NCBI RefSeq assembly: GCF_020360975.1
Contig: NW_025408671.1
Coordinates: forward strand, 62,001 to 126,000
DNA: 64,000 nucleotides
From: Hirsutella rhossiliensis
Lineage: Eukaryota; Ascomycota; Sordariomycetes; Hypocreales; Ophiocordycipitaceae
Direction: 5' to 3'
Below are positions 11,160 to 22,539 of the stretch, one piece after another; the stretch's first letter is position 1, and each line of letters starts with the position of its first letter. A program made the position numbers and the translations under genes. The notes below the pieces were generated by a model. The model ran no database searches and was not told the DNA's origin. It saw only the letters and a list, made by a program, of their open reading frames with translations.

Positions 11160-12634
11160 ATGGCAGCGACCGACGCCCAGCAAACGTCTTCCTTGGACAC
11201 GGCCAGGCATATCAAGTACTGGCAGCGTTGCCACGGCACCTACCTGCCATCGGCCTACACGGCAAATGACTCGACGCGCCTGACCTTTGCCTACTTCATC
11301 GTCTCGGCCCTCGACCTGCTGTCGTCCCCCCTCTCCGCAGAGGACCGCTCCGCCGTCCGCTCCTGGGCCCTGAGCCTCCAGCACCCGGACGGTGGCTTCT
11401 GCGGCAGCTCCACCCATACCCTTCCCGGGCTCGACGCCGCCAAGGGCTCCGCCAACCTCGCCGCCACCTTTTTCGCCCTGCTGTTGCTCGGCGTAGCCGC
11501 CGATAACGACGCAGAGGCCCGGGCTGCCTTTGCGGGGGTGCAACGCCGGAAGCTTCTCCGGTGGCTGAGAAGGCTGCAGCGCGAGGATGGGAGCTTCGGC
11601 CAGATCCTGTGGGACGGCGAGCCGCAGGGCGGCAGGGACATGCGCCACAGCTACCTTGTCAGCGGCATCAGATGGATGTTGAGGGGGCCCGCTGAGCCCG
11701 GTGACGAGGCTTGGGAAGATGACGTTGATGTGGACGCCATGGTGGCTCATGTCCGACAGGGCCAGGTGGGTGCCCCGGGATGCATCGAGTCTCGCGGGGC
11801 CTGACTGATCTCAGGCAGACGTACGACGGCGGTCTCGCCGAGGCCTCGGAACACGAATCTCATGGTGCGCAGCTCCATGCTCACGAACGGCTTGGGCGGC
11901 TGGCTGACCTTTTCCTCTCTATTCTCCAGCGGGATACGCCTATTGCGGGATAGCAGCATTGTACATGCTGAATCGTCCGTTGTCATCGTCTACTGGGCCT
12001 CCAAAAGGGGCCGCCATTGCACAGGGCGTCGTGGATCGTCAGGCATTGATCAACTTTCTCGCGCACAGGCCATTCGAGTATCTCGCGTCGCGAGAAGAGG
12101 AAGATGACGGGGAGGAGGGAAACTTTATTGGAGCTGAGGCGGGTGAGCCGAGCTCGTCCAAGGGGAGCTGCCACGTCGGGTACAATGGGCGGTGGAACAA
12201 AAAGGCAGACACGTGTTACTGCTGGTGGGTGGCGGGAGCCCTGACGGTAGTTTGTCCTCTCCATTTGACGCAAGCATGCGCGGATGCTGACGACGGCTTG
12301 ACCGAGGTAGATGCTCGACGGCCAGGACCTCATCAACACGGCCCCGTCCCGGCGATACATGCTCGACATCACGCAGCACCAGATCGGCGGCTTGTCCAAG
12401 TCTGTCGGAGGCCCACCGGATGTCTTTCACTCGTATCTCGGGCTAGGCGCCTTGGCCTTGCTGGGCGAGCCGGGCCTGAAGGAGTTTGACGTCGGGCTGT
12501 GCTGCAGCCGGGACACGGCGCGCAAGGTTGGCCTTGCGAGAGATGGGCTGTTGGAGGCGCAAACAACGGATGGGTTTGATGACGATGGCTTTTGGGAGAG
12601 TCTGGCTCAGGGGCGAAATGGGTGCTTGGCGTGA
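11160..12634 (+). CDS. CDC43: Geranylgeranyltransferase type I beta subunit
   Basis: Catalytic beta subunit of protein geranylgeranyltransferase I, which prenylates CaaX proteins such as Rho/Cdc42 GTPases together with the shared alpha subunit. Exons 11160-11765, 11819-11864, 11930-12246 and 12311-12634 sum to 1,293 nt (430 residues) and stay in frame. Prenyltransferase beta repeats are visible: HPDGGFCG, REDGSFG, TYDGGLAE, and the CGIAALYML helix. Zinc ligands expected in the family are present as D-x-C (Asp 12208, Cys 12214, in DTCYCWW) and a His in DVFHSYLGL (12428). The start ATG 11160 opens a conserved N-terminus (RHIKYWQRC). RabGGTase beta or FTase beta are less likely given the RHIKYWQRCHGTYLP opening. 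Confidence 0.92.
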
Positions 12635-12844
12635 CTATAGGATGACTGTGGAAATTGATTTGACTCTCCTATATGATTCGCAGACTGGAACAACTCCCGA
12701 CGTTGAAGTGGATGGAGGGCCAAAAAGGTCGCGCCGTCGCACAGTGCAAAGCGAGTGAGCAACAAGGGCCGGGATAATTCCGGGCCGCCAGCCGTGACTT
12801 CATCGTACAAACTGCCACGCTCTCTTTCCTCAACCGACAGTGCC

Positions 12845-13298
12845 ATGGCCTCGACACCACCCCAGGAGTCCGCCCCGGACCCGTGGGACGACAAGACAAG
12901 AGAAAAGTTTGAGGGGTGAGTAGAGCAGCCGCTCGAGCGCCGGCGCAACGTGCTGATGACCGTCTCCTGCGGCGAGCCCTGCAGCAAATCAAAGAGCGAG
13001 TACTACGACCCGTGCCAAGAGGCTGCACAGCGGAGCTACCGCTGTCTGTACCGCAACGGCGGCGACAAGTCCATGTGCGGCGACTTTTTCCAGTATGCGC
13101 GCGGGACACGGTGCCAAGAAAATGCCGGGACACAGTAGGCTGACGATGCTGGAACAGGGCGTATCGCGACTGCAAGCAGGCATGGGTGCGTGGGATTCCT
13201 CTAGGGAGGTCTCTATGGACAGGAGAGAGGGCTAACAGTGGTTTCTTTGCATACAGACTGAGCGGCGGAAGAAGGAGAGTGGCGGCAGGTTTTGGTGA
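12845..13298 (+). CDS. COX23: COX23-like twin CX9C mitochondrial protein
   Basis: Small intermembrane-space protein of the COX23/CHCHD7 family, needed for copper delivery to and assembly of cytochrome c oxidase, and imported by the Mia40 relay. Four exons (12845-12915, 12985-13092, 13158-13185, 13257-13298) sum to 249 nt, 82 residues. The spliced protein has two CX9C motifs: the first with Cys before QEAAQRSYR, the second with Cys before GDFFQAYRD. The C-terminus ends ERRKKESGGRFW. Splicing is needed, because unspliced frames end early. It lies 210 bp downstream of CDC43 on the same strand. Confidence 0.9.
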
Positions 13299-13740
13299 TG
13301 AAGGGGCTGGACGACGACACGACGGCCTTATAAGCCGACTGCCACACCTACACATGGGAAGTCGACTCAAATCTGGGAAACGATACAAGTTGTAGGATGT
13401 CCCGAGACTGACGAGAGCGTTGTGATAATTATACTGGAAACGGACGGGCTGTAACGGATGGGAGTCTCGAGTCGCGGCTTTCGGACTGATGGAGGCATCT
13501 GGCGCAAATCCTAGGAAGCACAACGGTAGCTACTGTATAAATGAACTTGCCCCTAAAGTCATGTTTTCTTAAGCTGTTCAATGCTGCAGCACAGATAGGT
13601 TGAGCAGCGAGGCATGTATCGATACAGTGCTAATCATACAGTATAGACACTGTAAATACCCGGCGCCCAAACTCACCTGAACCCCTCGCTGAAAGAATCG
13701 TGAGCTCCAAGTCGGATCATCAAGGCCGACTTGACATGCC
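13299..13740. other. Intergenic COX23-NAA25
   Basis: No gene seen. Two TACTGTA/TACAGTA heptamers lie near 13,533 and 13,638. Confidence 0.5.
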
Positions 13741-16700
13741 ATGAGCCGCCCACGCCCTCGCCTGAGAAATGGCGTCGATCTGCAGCTGCAGTCTGCTTTC
13801 CAGGACGGTCACTGGCCCGTCGTCATCCGTCTGGCCGAGAAGCGGGCGCGTACCTTTCAGGACCAGTATTTCGAGGTCCTGCCTATCCATCACTCACACT
13901 GTCTTGGACCCCCGGCTGACCTGTTCCCCAGATTGTCAAGATATGTGCCGAGAGCCAGCTCGACGACCCCGTGGCCAAGTTCGCCGCCGTGGCTGCCGTG
14001 AGGCAGTTTGTCAGGGCCGGGACCGTCGTCAAGGACGTCGACGCCATTGACCTGCTCGAATGGGCCACCCTCGACTTGATGGACGAGGCTGACTTTGCCG
14101 AGTCCCTTGGCGCCCTGCGCGTGAGAGCGGCAAAGGCCTCGCCAAAGGACAGGAACGCCGTCACGCGCTGCCTCGAGTCATGCTTGCTGCACTGGGACTT
14201 GGTGAGCGCTCAACAGGTAACACGATGCTTGATTCTTCCCGACCTCTCTGCGGCCCGAGCTGACGCTTGCCAGATTGCCGCCATCCTCGACAGGTCTATT
14301 CCCAGCGAAAGGTCGTTTCTGTTCTGGAATATCGTCATTACGCACATGCTGGCGGTACGCGACCCGGTTTTGCCCCTCCGGCGCCTTTGCCCTGCTTGCT
14401 GACACGCCGGCGGCATCCAGACGAGCTCGCAGTCCCCCCCGGAGAAGCAGAAACTCTACGGCACCCTCGCCCTAAAGCAGATTGAACGTGCTGCGCAGCT
14501 CACCGAAGAGGTATAGTTGCCCCCTTATCAGGGAGAGCTGTCAGCCTCTGGCCGAATAGCACGCCTCTCTCTAACTTTGATCCTGTTAGGCCAGGAAAAC
14601 TGCCGCAACTGATGAGCCCCCAACCCTTCCGGCGCGAGGCATCCAGACGGAGCAGGAGATTCTTTTGCTCTACGACATTGTCGATACCCATGGCACTGCA
14701 GCCGACTTTGATAAGCTGCTGGCCAGCCCGGTGTTCAGCCCTGTGTCGCAGTTTCGCCTCGGCCGCAAAGAGCCCTTTCTGCAAGCTCTGGCGAGCTATC
14801 AACGCAATGGCAACTGGGAAACCGTCCTCGACCTCTGCCACGACTGCCTGTCGGACGCTGACGAGGACGATGAGCCCACGTTACTGGCCTCGGACTGGCT
14901 GGTCTGGCGCCATTTCATTGACGCAGCCACCCACTTGAAGAGTGTTAGACCCGAGTACGTCCTATCCATCAGCGGTCGCGACGGGAGCGCGCAACTGACA
15001 TGCCTCAGCGCCACAAAGGCCGTCCAGCGTGTGCTGCTCGCCCTGGTCAAGTCCAAGAACCTGCGGCCCATCTACAGGCGCAACCTCTTGCTGGCCCGGC
15101 TATCGGCCGCTTTCAATCTCGGCCCAGGGGATGAAGAGGACTTGCTGAACGGCGAGCCCTCATCTCTGCGACTGCGTGAACTCATCAGCTTCATAGACGA
15201 CCAGAGGGCCAGCTCGGCCTGCTTCGACGACATCAGGAGCTTCGTGGAAAAGCTCGACGTGTCGGCGGCACAGTTTCTCGCATACCACCACGTCCCGCAG
15301 TTTGCCGACGCCGGGGCCGACGCCGGGGCCGATGCCGAGGCGACGGCTAGGATACGGCTGCTCTCGCTCAAGCTGCAGTATCTCCTCACGACGTGCCCCT
15401 CGAGCGCCGTGAGGGTGTCCGGACAGAAGCCCACGTCCAAATGCGCAATCTGCGACGCCTCGTTCGATGTGGCCATGTGTCCTCCGTGCCTTTCCGGCAT
15501 CGGCCGCAGTGCCCTCAGTCTCTATGCACAGACAAGCAAGGAATTGGCTGATGACCCTGTCGCCGACAATGAAATCCTACCGGAAATTTCTTTGGCCGTG
15601 GCCTTTTGCAACCTTAAGCTCGCCTTTAACGCTGATCGGCCTGGATTCATCCCATCGGCCTCATCCTCTACGCAACACCTTCTTCGGGCGCTCTTCATCC
15701 TCGAGAGCCAGCTTCGCCTCACCCCGAAGCACGGCCCCATATCGCTCATGCTGGTGCAGTTGCACCTGGCGCTGGGCTCGGCGCACAAAGCCCGCCAAGT
15801 CTGGAACGATCTCGCCGTGAAGCGCACAATCGTCGACTCCCTGGCCCCCATGTTCTACGATCGGCTGTCGACAATTGCGCCCGCGGTCCTCTCGCCTTCG
15901 GACAGCTGGGGCTGGCGACTGACGGAGACGCTCGAGTCACATTACGCAACATCTCTCAAGCTCTGCATGCCGAGGCGGCTGGTTGACGCCTTTGAAGCAG
16001 GAAGCTACCGTAGCATCATGGATATTCCCAAGTACATTGAGAATCTCCGAGCGAGCTGCACCAGGATGATGAGTCTTGTCGAGGAGTCGCGGGCAGAGAG
16101 GCTCCTGGGCATGTCCCCAAGAAGACCGCGCAACGATGCCCGGTTTGGTATGTGCCGCCACCGTCCACCGGTCTTTTTTTAACCAGAGCTGACGAGACAC
16201 AGCCGAGGTGCCTGACGAGCTCTTCTTGAGCGAGGTCATCGACTACGGCTCATTCCCATCGTGGGACTGCAGTTCTTGCCCGCCTGTGCACGCGTGTTTG
16301 CGAATCGGCCCTCCGCCTTCGGTACGCACATGCTCCCTTTCGCTCTTGACTTGTCGCTGACAAGCCCCTTAGAACGAGCGGTCCCACCTGTCGCTCTTGG
16401 CGGAAGCATTCCACGATGCGCTAAACTACAAACCACCTTCAACGTACAAAGCGTCCGCAGCTGCCGGCACAGACCAGGTCTTTGTCTTGGAGATGATGGC
16501 CCGGCTTGGCCATTCCTTCTCCAAGTTTCTGGGCGGCGGCGGCGCCAAGTGCACCCCGGAGGAGATGCTGTACTACGATGCCCTAAGCTTACTTTGCATG
16601 CTGATGTCGCTCGTTACTGGCATGGCCCGCAAAGGCGCGCTGCCAGACGTTTTTGGCTGCGTTACCGAGTCGCTGCGGACCGCCCTGGAGAGCCTTGCCG

Positions 16701-17131
16701 CCGGCGTGGCGCGCAAGGGGGACCAGGGGATCGAGCAAGTGACTCGGACTCTCAAGTCACTGCACGGCATCGCCATGCTTCGGGAGACGGCCTGGGCGGT
16801 GAGGCTGGCGTCGCGGTGGATCTTGGACTACAACGAGCGTGAAAAGGAGCGCGACCGCTCCGGCGGTAGCAGCCTCCCCAAGGAAGTCGTTGCGCAGGTA
16901 AAGGGCCTGCAGTCTGCGGCCGAGACAGCTCTCGGGGCGGGCAGGGAGCTCGTCAGGGGCGTGGCGGGCGACGGGGCGTTAACGGGGAGGGACGCGGTCG
17001 CCCAGCTCAGGCGGTGGGTGTTTGGGGGCGAGGAGGCGCTGGGGGACGTGGTTGGGGACGGGGCCGTGGCGGAGCTTGTGGAGAGTTGGAGCAAGGGCGT
17101 TGCGGGGTGGAAACTGGTCAAGTGGGAATAG
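13741..17131 (+). CDS. NAA25: NatB N-terminal acetyltransferase auxiliary subunit
   Basis: Non-catalytic, ribosome-anchoring subunit (yeast Mdm20/Arm1) of NatB, which acetylates proteins starting Met-Asp/Glu/Asn/Gln. Seven exons: 13741-13875, 13932-14216, 14274-14354, 14421-14510, 14590-16147, 16203-16321 and 16373-17131. They total 3,027 nt (1,008 residues), the usual length. It is an alpha-helical, TPR-like repeat protein without catalytic motifs. The opening (LQSAFQDGHWPVVIRLAEKR) is the first TPR-like helix pair, and later segments such as LLLYDIVDTHG and SLMLVQLHLALGSAHKARQVW fit MDM20 family proteins. All introns are GT-AG and 52-79 nt long. Residues around 15,310-15,345 carry a small GADAGADAE repeat. 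Confidence 0.88.
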
Positions 17132-17786
17132 ATGGGACGTGTCTTCGGAAGAGGGTCACTTGGCGTTGAGCTGAGGAGCCTATACCGGCCAGGAGGGTGC
17201 GAAATGTAAAACCTATGGTCTTTTGTAGATGCATGGCTCGTGTTGCATGGAGGTAAGAGACAAGACAGGCAATGGCTTGGCTTTGACTCGAGATGAAAGG
17301 GAAGCGTGTGTTTTGCTGGCTATGGCTTCACGGTCAAGTCGTTCGATTCTCGCGGGCCCTCACCCCGTCCTCGACTCAGCCAAACAATGGAGTTGCCAAC
17401 ACCATAGAGACTTTCCACAAGGCCGTCCGTCACCTACCAGCGAATGAGCTCGAGGATCCTTGAGCCCCCAACGGAGACCATGGGGACCGGCGAGCCTGAA
17501 CAGCAAGAACCATGACCGCCCGAGCCTGAACAGCGCGCTGTCCAGTGCCGGTCTCCGTAGCAAATCTGGCAGCCAGCGCCCCAAACGAGGCGAGGGCTCG
17601 CCAACCAGTCACACAGAGCGAGAGAGAGAAAGGAGAGAGGAAAGGGGCGACACGCTGCGTGTTCACCCCTGGCATTTGGTACACCGGTTTCCCACTTACC
17701 TCGACGGCTGCATCTCTTGCTCGTGAGCATCTCCTGCTCACAAGACCAACAGCAAACACCAACGGGAGAGGCAGAAGACAACCGGC
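17132..17786. other. Intergenic region after NAA25
   Basis: No gene recognised. An AG-rich tract (gagcgagagagagaaaggagagagg) lies near 17,617-17,641. Confidence 0.4.
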
Positions 17787-18417
17787 ATGGAGGGAGACGC
17801 CATCAAGCTACCTGGGGCTGACGGCTTCCTGGCTGAGGGCGGCCCCGGCAACTGGAGTTTCAGCCCCCAGAGGCGCAATCGGCTTGTGCATCTGCTCAGG
17901 AGCAAGCGGTACACTAGGCGGGCGGATACTCTGTCCACCAGGCTCTACACCAGCCTCGTCGACTTGTTCCGCATGCTCCTCTTCTATGTCGACCTGCAGC
18001 ACACTCTATCGTTCTAGAAGCACGTCCTGCTGGACTGAGACGTTGAAGTGTCAAGTTCCGATGCTCACGTTGCCGTCCTGGTCGACTACTTTCACCGACG
18101 CCCGGCTCCGCAGCATCAAGACGCAGGACCACCGTCCGGAGAACCTGCTCATACGCCTAGCTGAGCGCTGGGGCCGCCAGAGTCGACAGCGCTGCGTGGA
18201 CTTCCAGCAGGGTGGCGTGAGTAGGCTGAGGGATACTGCGTTCAACACGTTGCTAGACCCGAGCCAGCCTCGGTGCCTCCTCAACTTGAACTGGGATCAG
18301 CCCCGGGCGGGCTCGCATCCACAGCCACCTCGTGGTCCGCAGCAGTTGGCAGCGTCTCGCGGAGACCACTATGCGCAGAGGGAGGGCCGCCCTCTTCCAA
18401 CGCTGGCTGAGGGGTGA
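17787..18417 (+). other. Possible unrecognised or degenerate gene
   Basis: ATG 17787 opens 76 codons to TAG 18015. An overlapping frame (in frame with 17545) stays open to 18417 and includes a stretch with balanced composition (about 18,110-18,300, containing RLAERWGRQSRQRCVDF). No GT-AG intron that I could find joins the two convincingly, and I recognise no domain. It could be a lineage-specific gene, a degenerate one, or chance. Confidence 0.2.
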
Positions 18418-20373
18418 CCGGGTGAGCGAGGACTAAAGGCCTGGCCTCTGGGTGTTTCCAAGCCCACCCCTAAACCCAGCTGCTCGTGGCCATGTCGGTG
18501 CGTGGCGGGCTGAGTGTGGAAATAATGGAAGCTCAACGACAGTACAAGAGATGCCGAGATCGACTGTGGGTTTGGGTTCACATGCGCTGATGGTTGAGAG
18601 GGCGCAAGAGTGCAAGGTACTGACGAGAAACTCGTGAAACAAGAAAACAAGGGGAAGCTTGTCCAAGGAAGATGATTCTGAGGACGGATTGAACACAACT
18701 GGACGAAGGAATCTTCATCTGGGCCTTTGCTCACTATGCTGTCAAGGGATGCGGCGAGCTGGGGGTTTGCGGAAAGCCGGTGCCATTGCTGCGAACTCGA
18801 TTTTTCTCTTGGAACTTTGAGCTCCAAGCCCTGAAATTTGAGTGGCGGAGCAGTGTTTTTCGCTCCACGTATGTATGCTGGAATCAATGAAATGGAATCC
18901 ATTATGGGGTTTGATGCCCCCTGTCCATCAGCCCAGGACAAGTCGATCGGGCTTTCCGAGGCGGGAAACCTGTCAGGCAGGCTCGTATCTGGCTTGGCGT
19001 TTTGGTGGTGATCACCAGCGCCGAGGGAGGAGAAGAAGGAGAGGCCTTGGCGCAGGCAGACGGGAGCAGTGGATGATAGCGATCCAGTCAACATTCTTCC
19101 ACAAGGCCGGCAAGCATGTGCTGAAAGTGTCACAGCTGCCGATTTGACGACCGACATCTCGAGCGCTTCTGAGCTGGCCGATGACGACGGAAGGATGGGA
19201 GGACGGCTGGTTGCAGGCCGCGTTTCGGACCGTTGCCCTGTGTTTCACCAATGTCGAGGGCCATGACAGGCCAAGTTCCAAGATGGGCTAGGTAGACGAG
19301 GGCATCCTCTACGGCTGACGTGGCTGCTGTAGTTAAATTTTGCCCGATCTGTCCTTATAGTCGGGCAGGGCGGGAATGCGAGACGACGAGACGATGAGGC
19401 TTAGACGACATGGACAGGGAGGACTGGCTGGCGGCGACGGAGGAGAGTGGAGAGGCAACTCAGATGACGACATATTGGGGAGGGGGTTCTTTCTTTTTTC
19501 GAGTTGCGCAGCACATTCGCAGAGAGGCTGGAAGAGGCATCGTCAAGACGAGTGGTGATGGTGATGACGAGTCGCCTCCTCTTGGGCGAGAAGACCGTCG
19601 TTGGGGAGATGGGAGGAGAATACGACACTAATACCGTTACCCGCGATCGGAGCGCCAAGTCAGTTAGTGGCTAGTGGCTAAGTTACCAGCGCATCAATTT
19701 TAAGTCGCGGGCCGAGGGTTCTCCCTCGCACGACGACAGCTTCGCCCGTCTTGGCACCAAACCATCCGCTTTTATCTAAGGTAGGTATTTGCGGGCCATG
19801 CCCTGTCACGAGCCGGCTCTGCCGCTGCATGACTTGGCTGGGCGCAACCACGCCCAGATAGGAAGCACAAGGTTCTCGGACGATGGCCCTCCCGGTCTTC
19901 GCCTCCCCACCGTCCGTATCGAGCCGTTACATCGACGTCCCGGCTTCCTGCCGTCCAGATGACAGCCTCGCCAGACCGCCGGCAGCCGGCATCCTCCCCA
20001 CCTGTGAAGCATGGCGTCTCGCCCCCTGACCGTTTCGGCAATTCTGCCTTGGTTGACGCCCATAGATCGTCGGCGACAGCCCTGCCCCAATCGTCCGGGG
20101 AGCGAGGTCGTTACAGCCCAAACTCGTTCACTTCATCCGAGTCAAGTCTCTTGTCCGCCTGCTGCCCGTGAGTTTAAAAGATTGGCTCTTCCACTTCCCC
20201 TTCAGCCTGTTTCTTCCAACCACTTGTCCACCATCTCATTCTCTTCTTAGTTTTTCTCGAGTCTGTGACTTGAGTCCTAGAGCTGCGCTCTCCCTCCTCA
20301 ATCCTTCTGCTTCCTACTTGATATCTTCTCGTGTACCCTTCCAATCTCTTTATCTAAATACACAACCGTAAAG
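18418..20373. other. Gene-poor stretch
   Basis: Nearly 2 kb with no convincing gene. A 262-codon minus-strand frame (19157-18369) has low-complexity Ser/Pro/His content and no recognisable motif, so it is not called. The last 200 bases before 20374 are C/T-rich and end in the probable promoter and leader of the repeat protein. Confidence 0.45.
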
Positions 20374-21140
20374 ATGAAGTTCACCGGAGCCCTTGCCTAT
20401 GCCATTTTTGCCGCCTCTGCCTCCCTCACGGTGGCCCATTCTCCTGCCGAGGAGGGCAACGTGGGTGTCGCGGCCCGAGGTGAGTTGCTACGTCCAACCT
20501 ACCCCGATCCCTCTGTGATGCCTTCGCAAGTGGGAAAACAAGGGAAGCTGGAACAAGGCTAACATTTCGCGCAGACGTTGGCGTTGGCTTTGACTCGCTC
20601 CCCAACGTGGTTGCCCGTGCTCCCATGCGCTTCGAGCGAAGGGCCTCTCAGCCGCAGAAGAAGAAGAAGAAAAACGGCGCTGCGAACAAGAAGGCTGCGA
20701 ACAACGGCGCTGCGAACAAGAAGGCTGCGAACAACGGCGCTGCGAACAAGAAGGCTGCGAACAACGGCGCTGCGAACAAGAAGGCTGCGAACAACGGCGC
20801 TGCGAACAAGAAGGCTGCGAACAACGGCGCTGCGAACAAGAAGGCTGCGAACAACGGCGCTGCGAACAAGAAGGCTGCGAACAACGGCGCTGCGAACAAG
20901 AAGGATGCGAACAACGGCGCTGCGAACAAGAAGGATGCGAACAACGGCGCTGCGAACAAGAAGGATGCGAACAAGAAGGATGAGAACAACGTCGCGGAAC
21001 AGGCGAAGTTGGATGCCAACAACCCAGCCCTGCAGGCCCAAGAGGCCAAGGCCAAGGCAGCAGGAGCCAAGAGAGACGTCGGCGTGCTCGAGGAGCGCCA
21101 CCCGTATGCCATCTTCGAGGACTCGGGCGCAGGCAACTAA
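20374..21140 (+). CDS. Secreted tandem-repeat protein (Asn/Lys/Ala-rich)
   Basis: Two exons (20374-20479, 20575-21140) give 223 residues. The N-terminus (MKFTGALAYAIFAASASLTVAHS) is a good signal peptide. After a short segment with Arg-Arg and poly-Lys come ten perfect decapeptide units: seven NGAANKKAAN followed by three NGAANKKDAN. The tail contains a Lys-Arg pair followed by DVGVLEER and HPYAIFEDSGAGN. DVGV also follows the first splice junction. The lysine pairs are spaced every ten residues and could be weak Kex2-type processing sites, but that is inference. No known domain. It may be a cell-wall or effector-like secreted protein. The poly-repeat makes other frames and the opposite strand open too. 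Confidence 0.7.
20673..20972 (+). repeat. Ten 30-bp tandem repeats inside a gene
   Basis: Unit aacggcgctgcgaacaagaa plus ggctgcgaac, ten copies head to tail without gaps. Copies 1-7 are identical. Copies 8-10 differ from them by one base (ggct to ggat) and are identical to each other. The unit is a multiple of three, so copy-number change keeps the frame. Confidence 0.97.
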
Positions 21141-22539
21141 GCCTCCCATGCTCCGGCTGGACAGATGCCGTGATTTCCTTTGAAGTGGCTACACACAAAC
21201 TCTCTTGTCTGCCGATGCTTGCGGTCTCTCCTTTCGGTTCACACGGCGAGGACTCGGCGGGCACCAATTCGTGGAGGACTGGACAGGGCGGCATGTCACT
21301 TTCAAAACATAGATGTTGAATCTAACCCCATGGAAAGGAACTCCTGACTGGCCGGGCCATTGGGGATCGAGGACTTTCTGTACGATAGCGTTGTTGTCCA
21401 ATGCAGCATGCTGCCCTGTTCAATGTGTTCAGCAAGCGGGTGATTTCCCCTTATTTCGCCGTCGCTGGCACCGTGTCTGTCTTCGCTTCGCCCCAAAAAG
21501 CCATACCCATGTATTTCCCACCGTAGACCCTGCGTAGACCCTGCGTCGGTTGTCTTTCTCGCCATTCTGGGCGCCGAGTTTCTCTCAACTAGGCCAGCCA
21601 TGAGAAGTGTGGCATTGCACGCCGGGGCGGAGCTTGGAAAGGCGAAACGGGCTGATGAACATCGGGTAAGTCAGCATCGCCAATGGTGCAGAGGAGAACT
21701 AGGTAATTAGGAAGAGGAGAGACGTGTTGGCGATCAAACGGCTTGAGACAGTCGATGGTCGACCGTCTCGTTTCAGACAACGCCGCCCGTCTTACCCCTG
21801 GGGGCTCCTCCTTGAAACGCAACAGTCTCCTTGGCGTGATCGGCCGCTCAATTCATGCTGCACAATACTGTAGAGCCAAATAAGGATCGTTCAACGCATG
21901 GTTTGCTTGATTGGGACGGCTGGATATGAGAGAAGGGGATGTTGCAGCCAAGTAAATCCGTTTCGCCTCAGCTCCCCTGTGCACATCATAGCCAGTAGAA
22001 GCTTTGTCCGCTGCGATGCTTATAGAAACCTTCACCGCCCACGTGGCACGTGCTCTCGCTTAAAGAGAGAGAGTCGGGAACGGCTGCAAGGTCGAGTACA
22101 GCTTGTTGACTTGGGGGCTGGCAAGCCTGACATGTGCCCGTGAGAAGCCCGCGCGTGCGTGCATGCAGCCATATATTCATTGCATGTCTAAGCGCGCGGC
22201 AACTTGGAGTGCCACGAATGGATCTAGGCCTGCGCAAGCACGGTTGTAATGACTCGGCGGCAGAGTCATCGCGAGCGCTCGCCAAGAGTCGAACATGGGC
22301 GCTGACTAAAAATAAGCGGCGGATTACCGTATCATCGCCAGAGGCCGTCGCCGATTCTCGGGCCTGTGACTCCAACTTTCCGTCATCGGTAACACGGCGC
22401 TGCCCATTGTCTACGGATCTGCCGCTAAGGCTCGCTTGCCTTATTGCCACTCGGTTTTCTTACAAAATCCGAGAAAGATTGCGCCTCGCTTGCCTCTCTT
22501 TTTTTATAAATCAGAGAGAGAGGTTGCGCCCTCACCGGC
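21141..22539. other. Intergenic region with paired CACGTG boxes
   Basis: No gene recognised in 1.4 kb. Two CACGTG hexamers lie one base apart (22040-22045, 22047-22052), about 490 bp upstream of the next gene. A TACTGTA heptamer lies near 21,867. Confidence 0.5.
22040..22052. promoter_or_regulatory. Paired CACGTG E-box elements
   Basis: cacgtggcacgtg: two palindromic CACGTG hexamers separated by one base. CACGTG is the known target of fungal bHLH factors (Pho4, Cbf1, SREBP types). Function here is inferred from sequence only. Confidence 0.35.

Noticed and set aside
17330..17375. Possible tRNA T-arm (gttcgattc)
   Set aside because: No matching acceptor, D or anticodon stems could be built around it.
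18369..19157. 262-codon minus-strand open frame
   Set aside because: Low-complexity Ser/Pro/His composition, no motif, no intron structure. Likely chance in GC-rich DNA.
20374..21140. Ribosomally made cyclic peptide (dikaritin) precursor
   Set aside because: The repeats lack a tyrosine-containing core and no UstYa-type gene was seen nearby. The single YAI in the tail is not enough.
20488..21294. Long minus-strand and alternative-frame open frames over the repeat array
   Set aside because: They are produced by the 30-bp repeat, which contains no stop in several frames. Only the plus-strand frame has a signal peptide and a clean intron.
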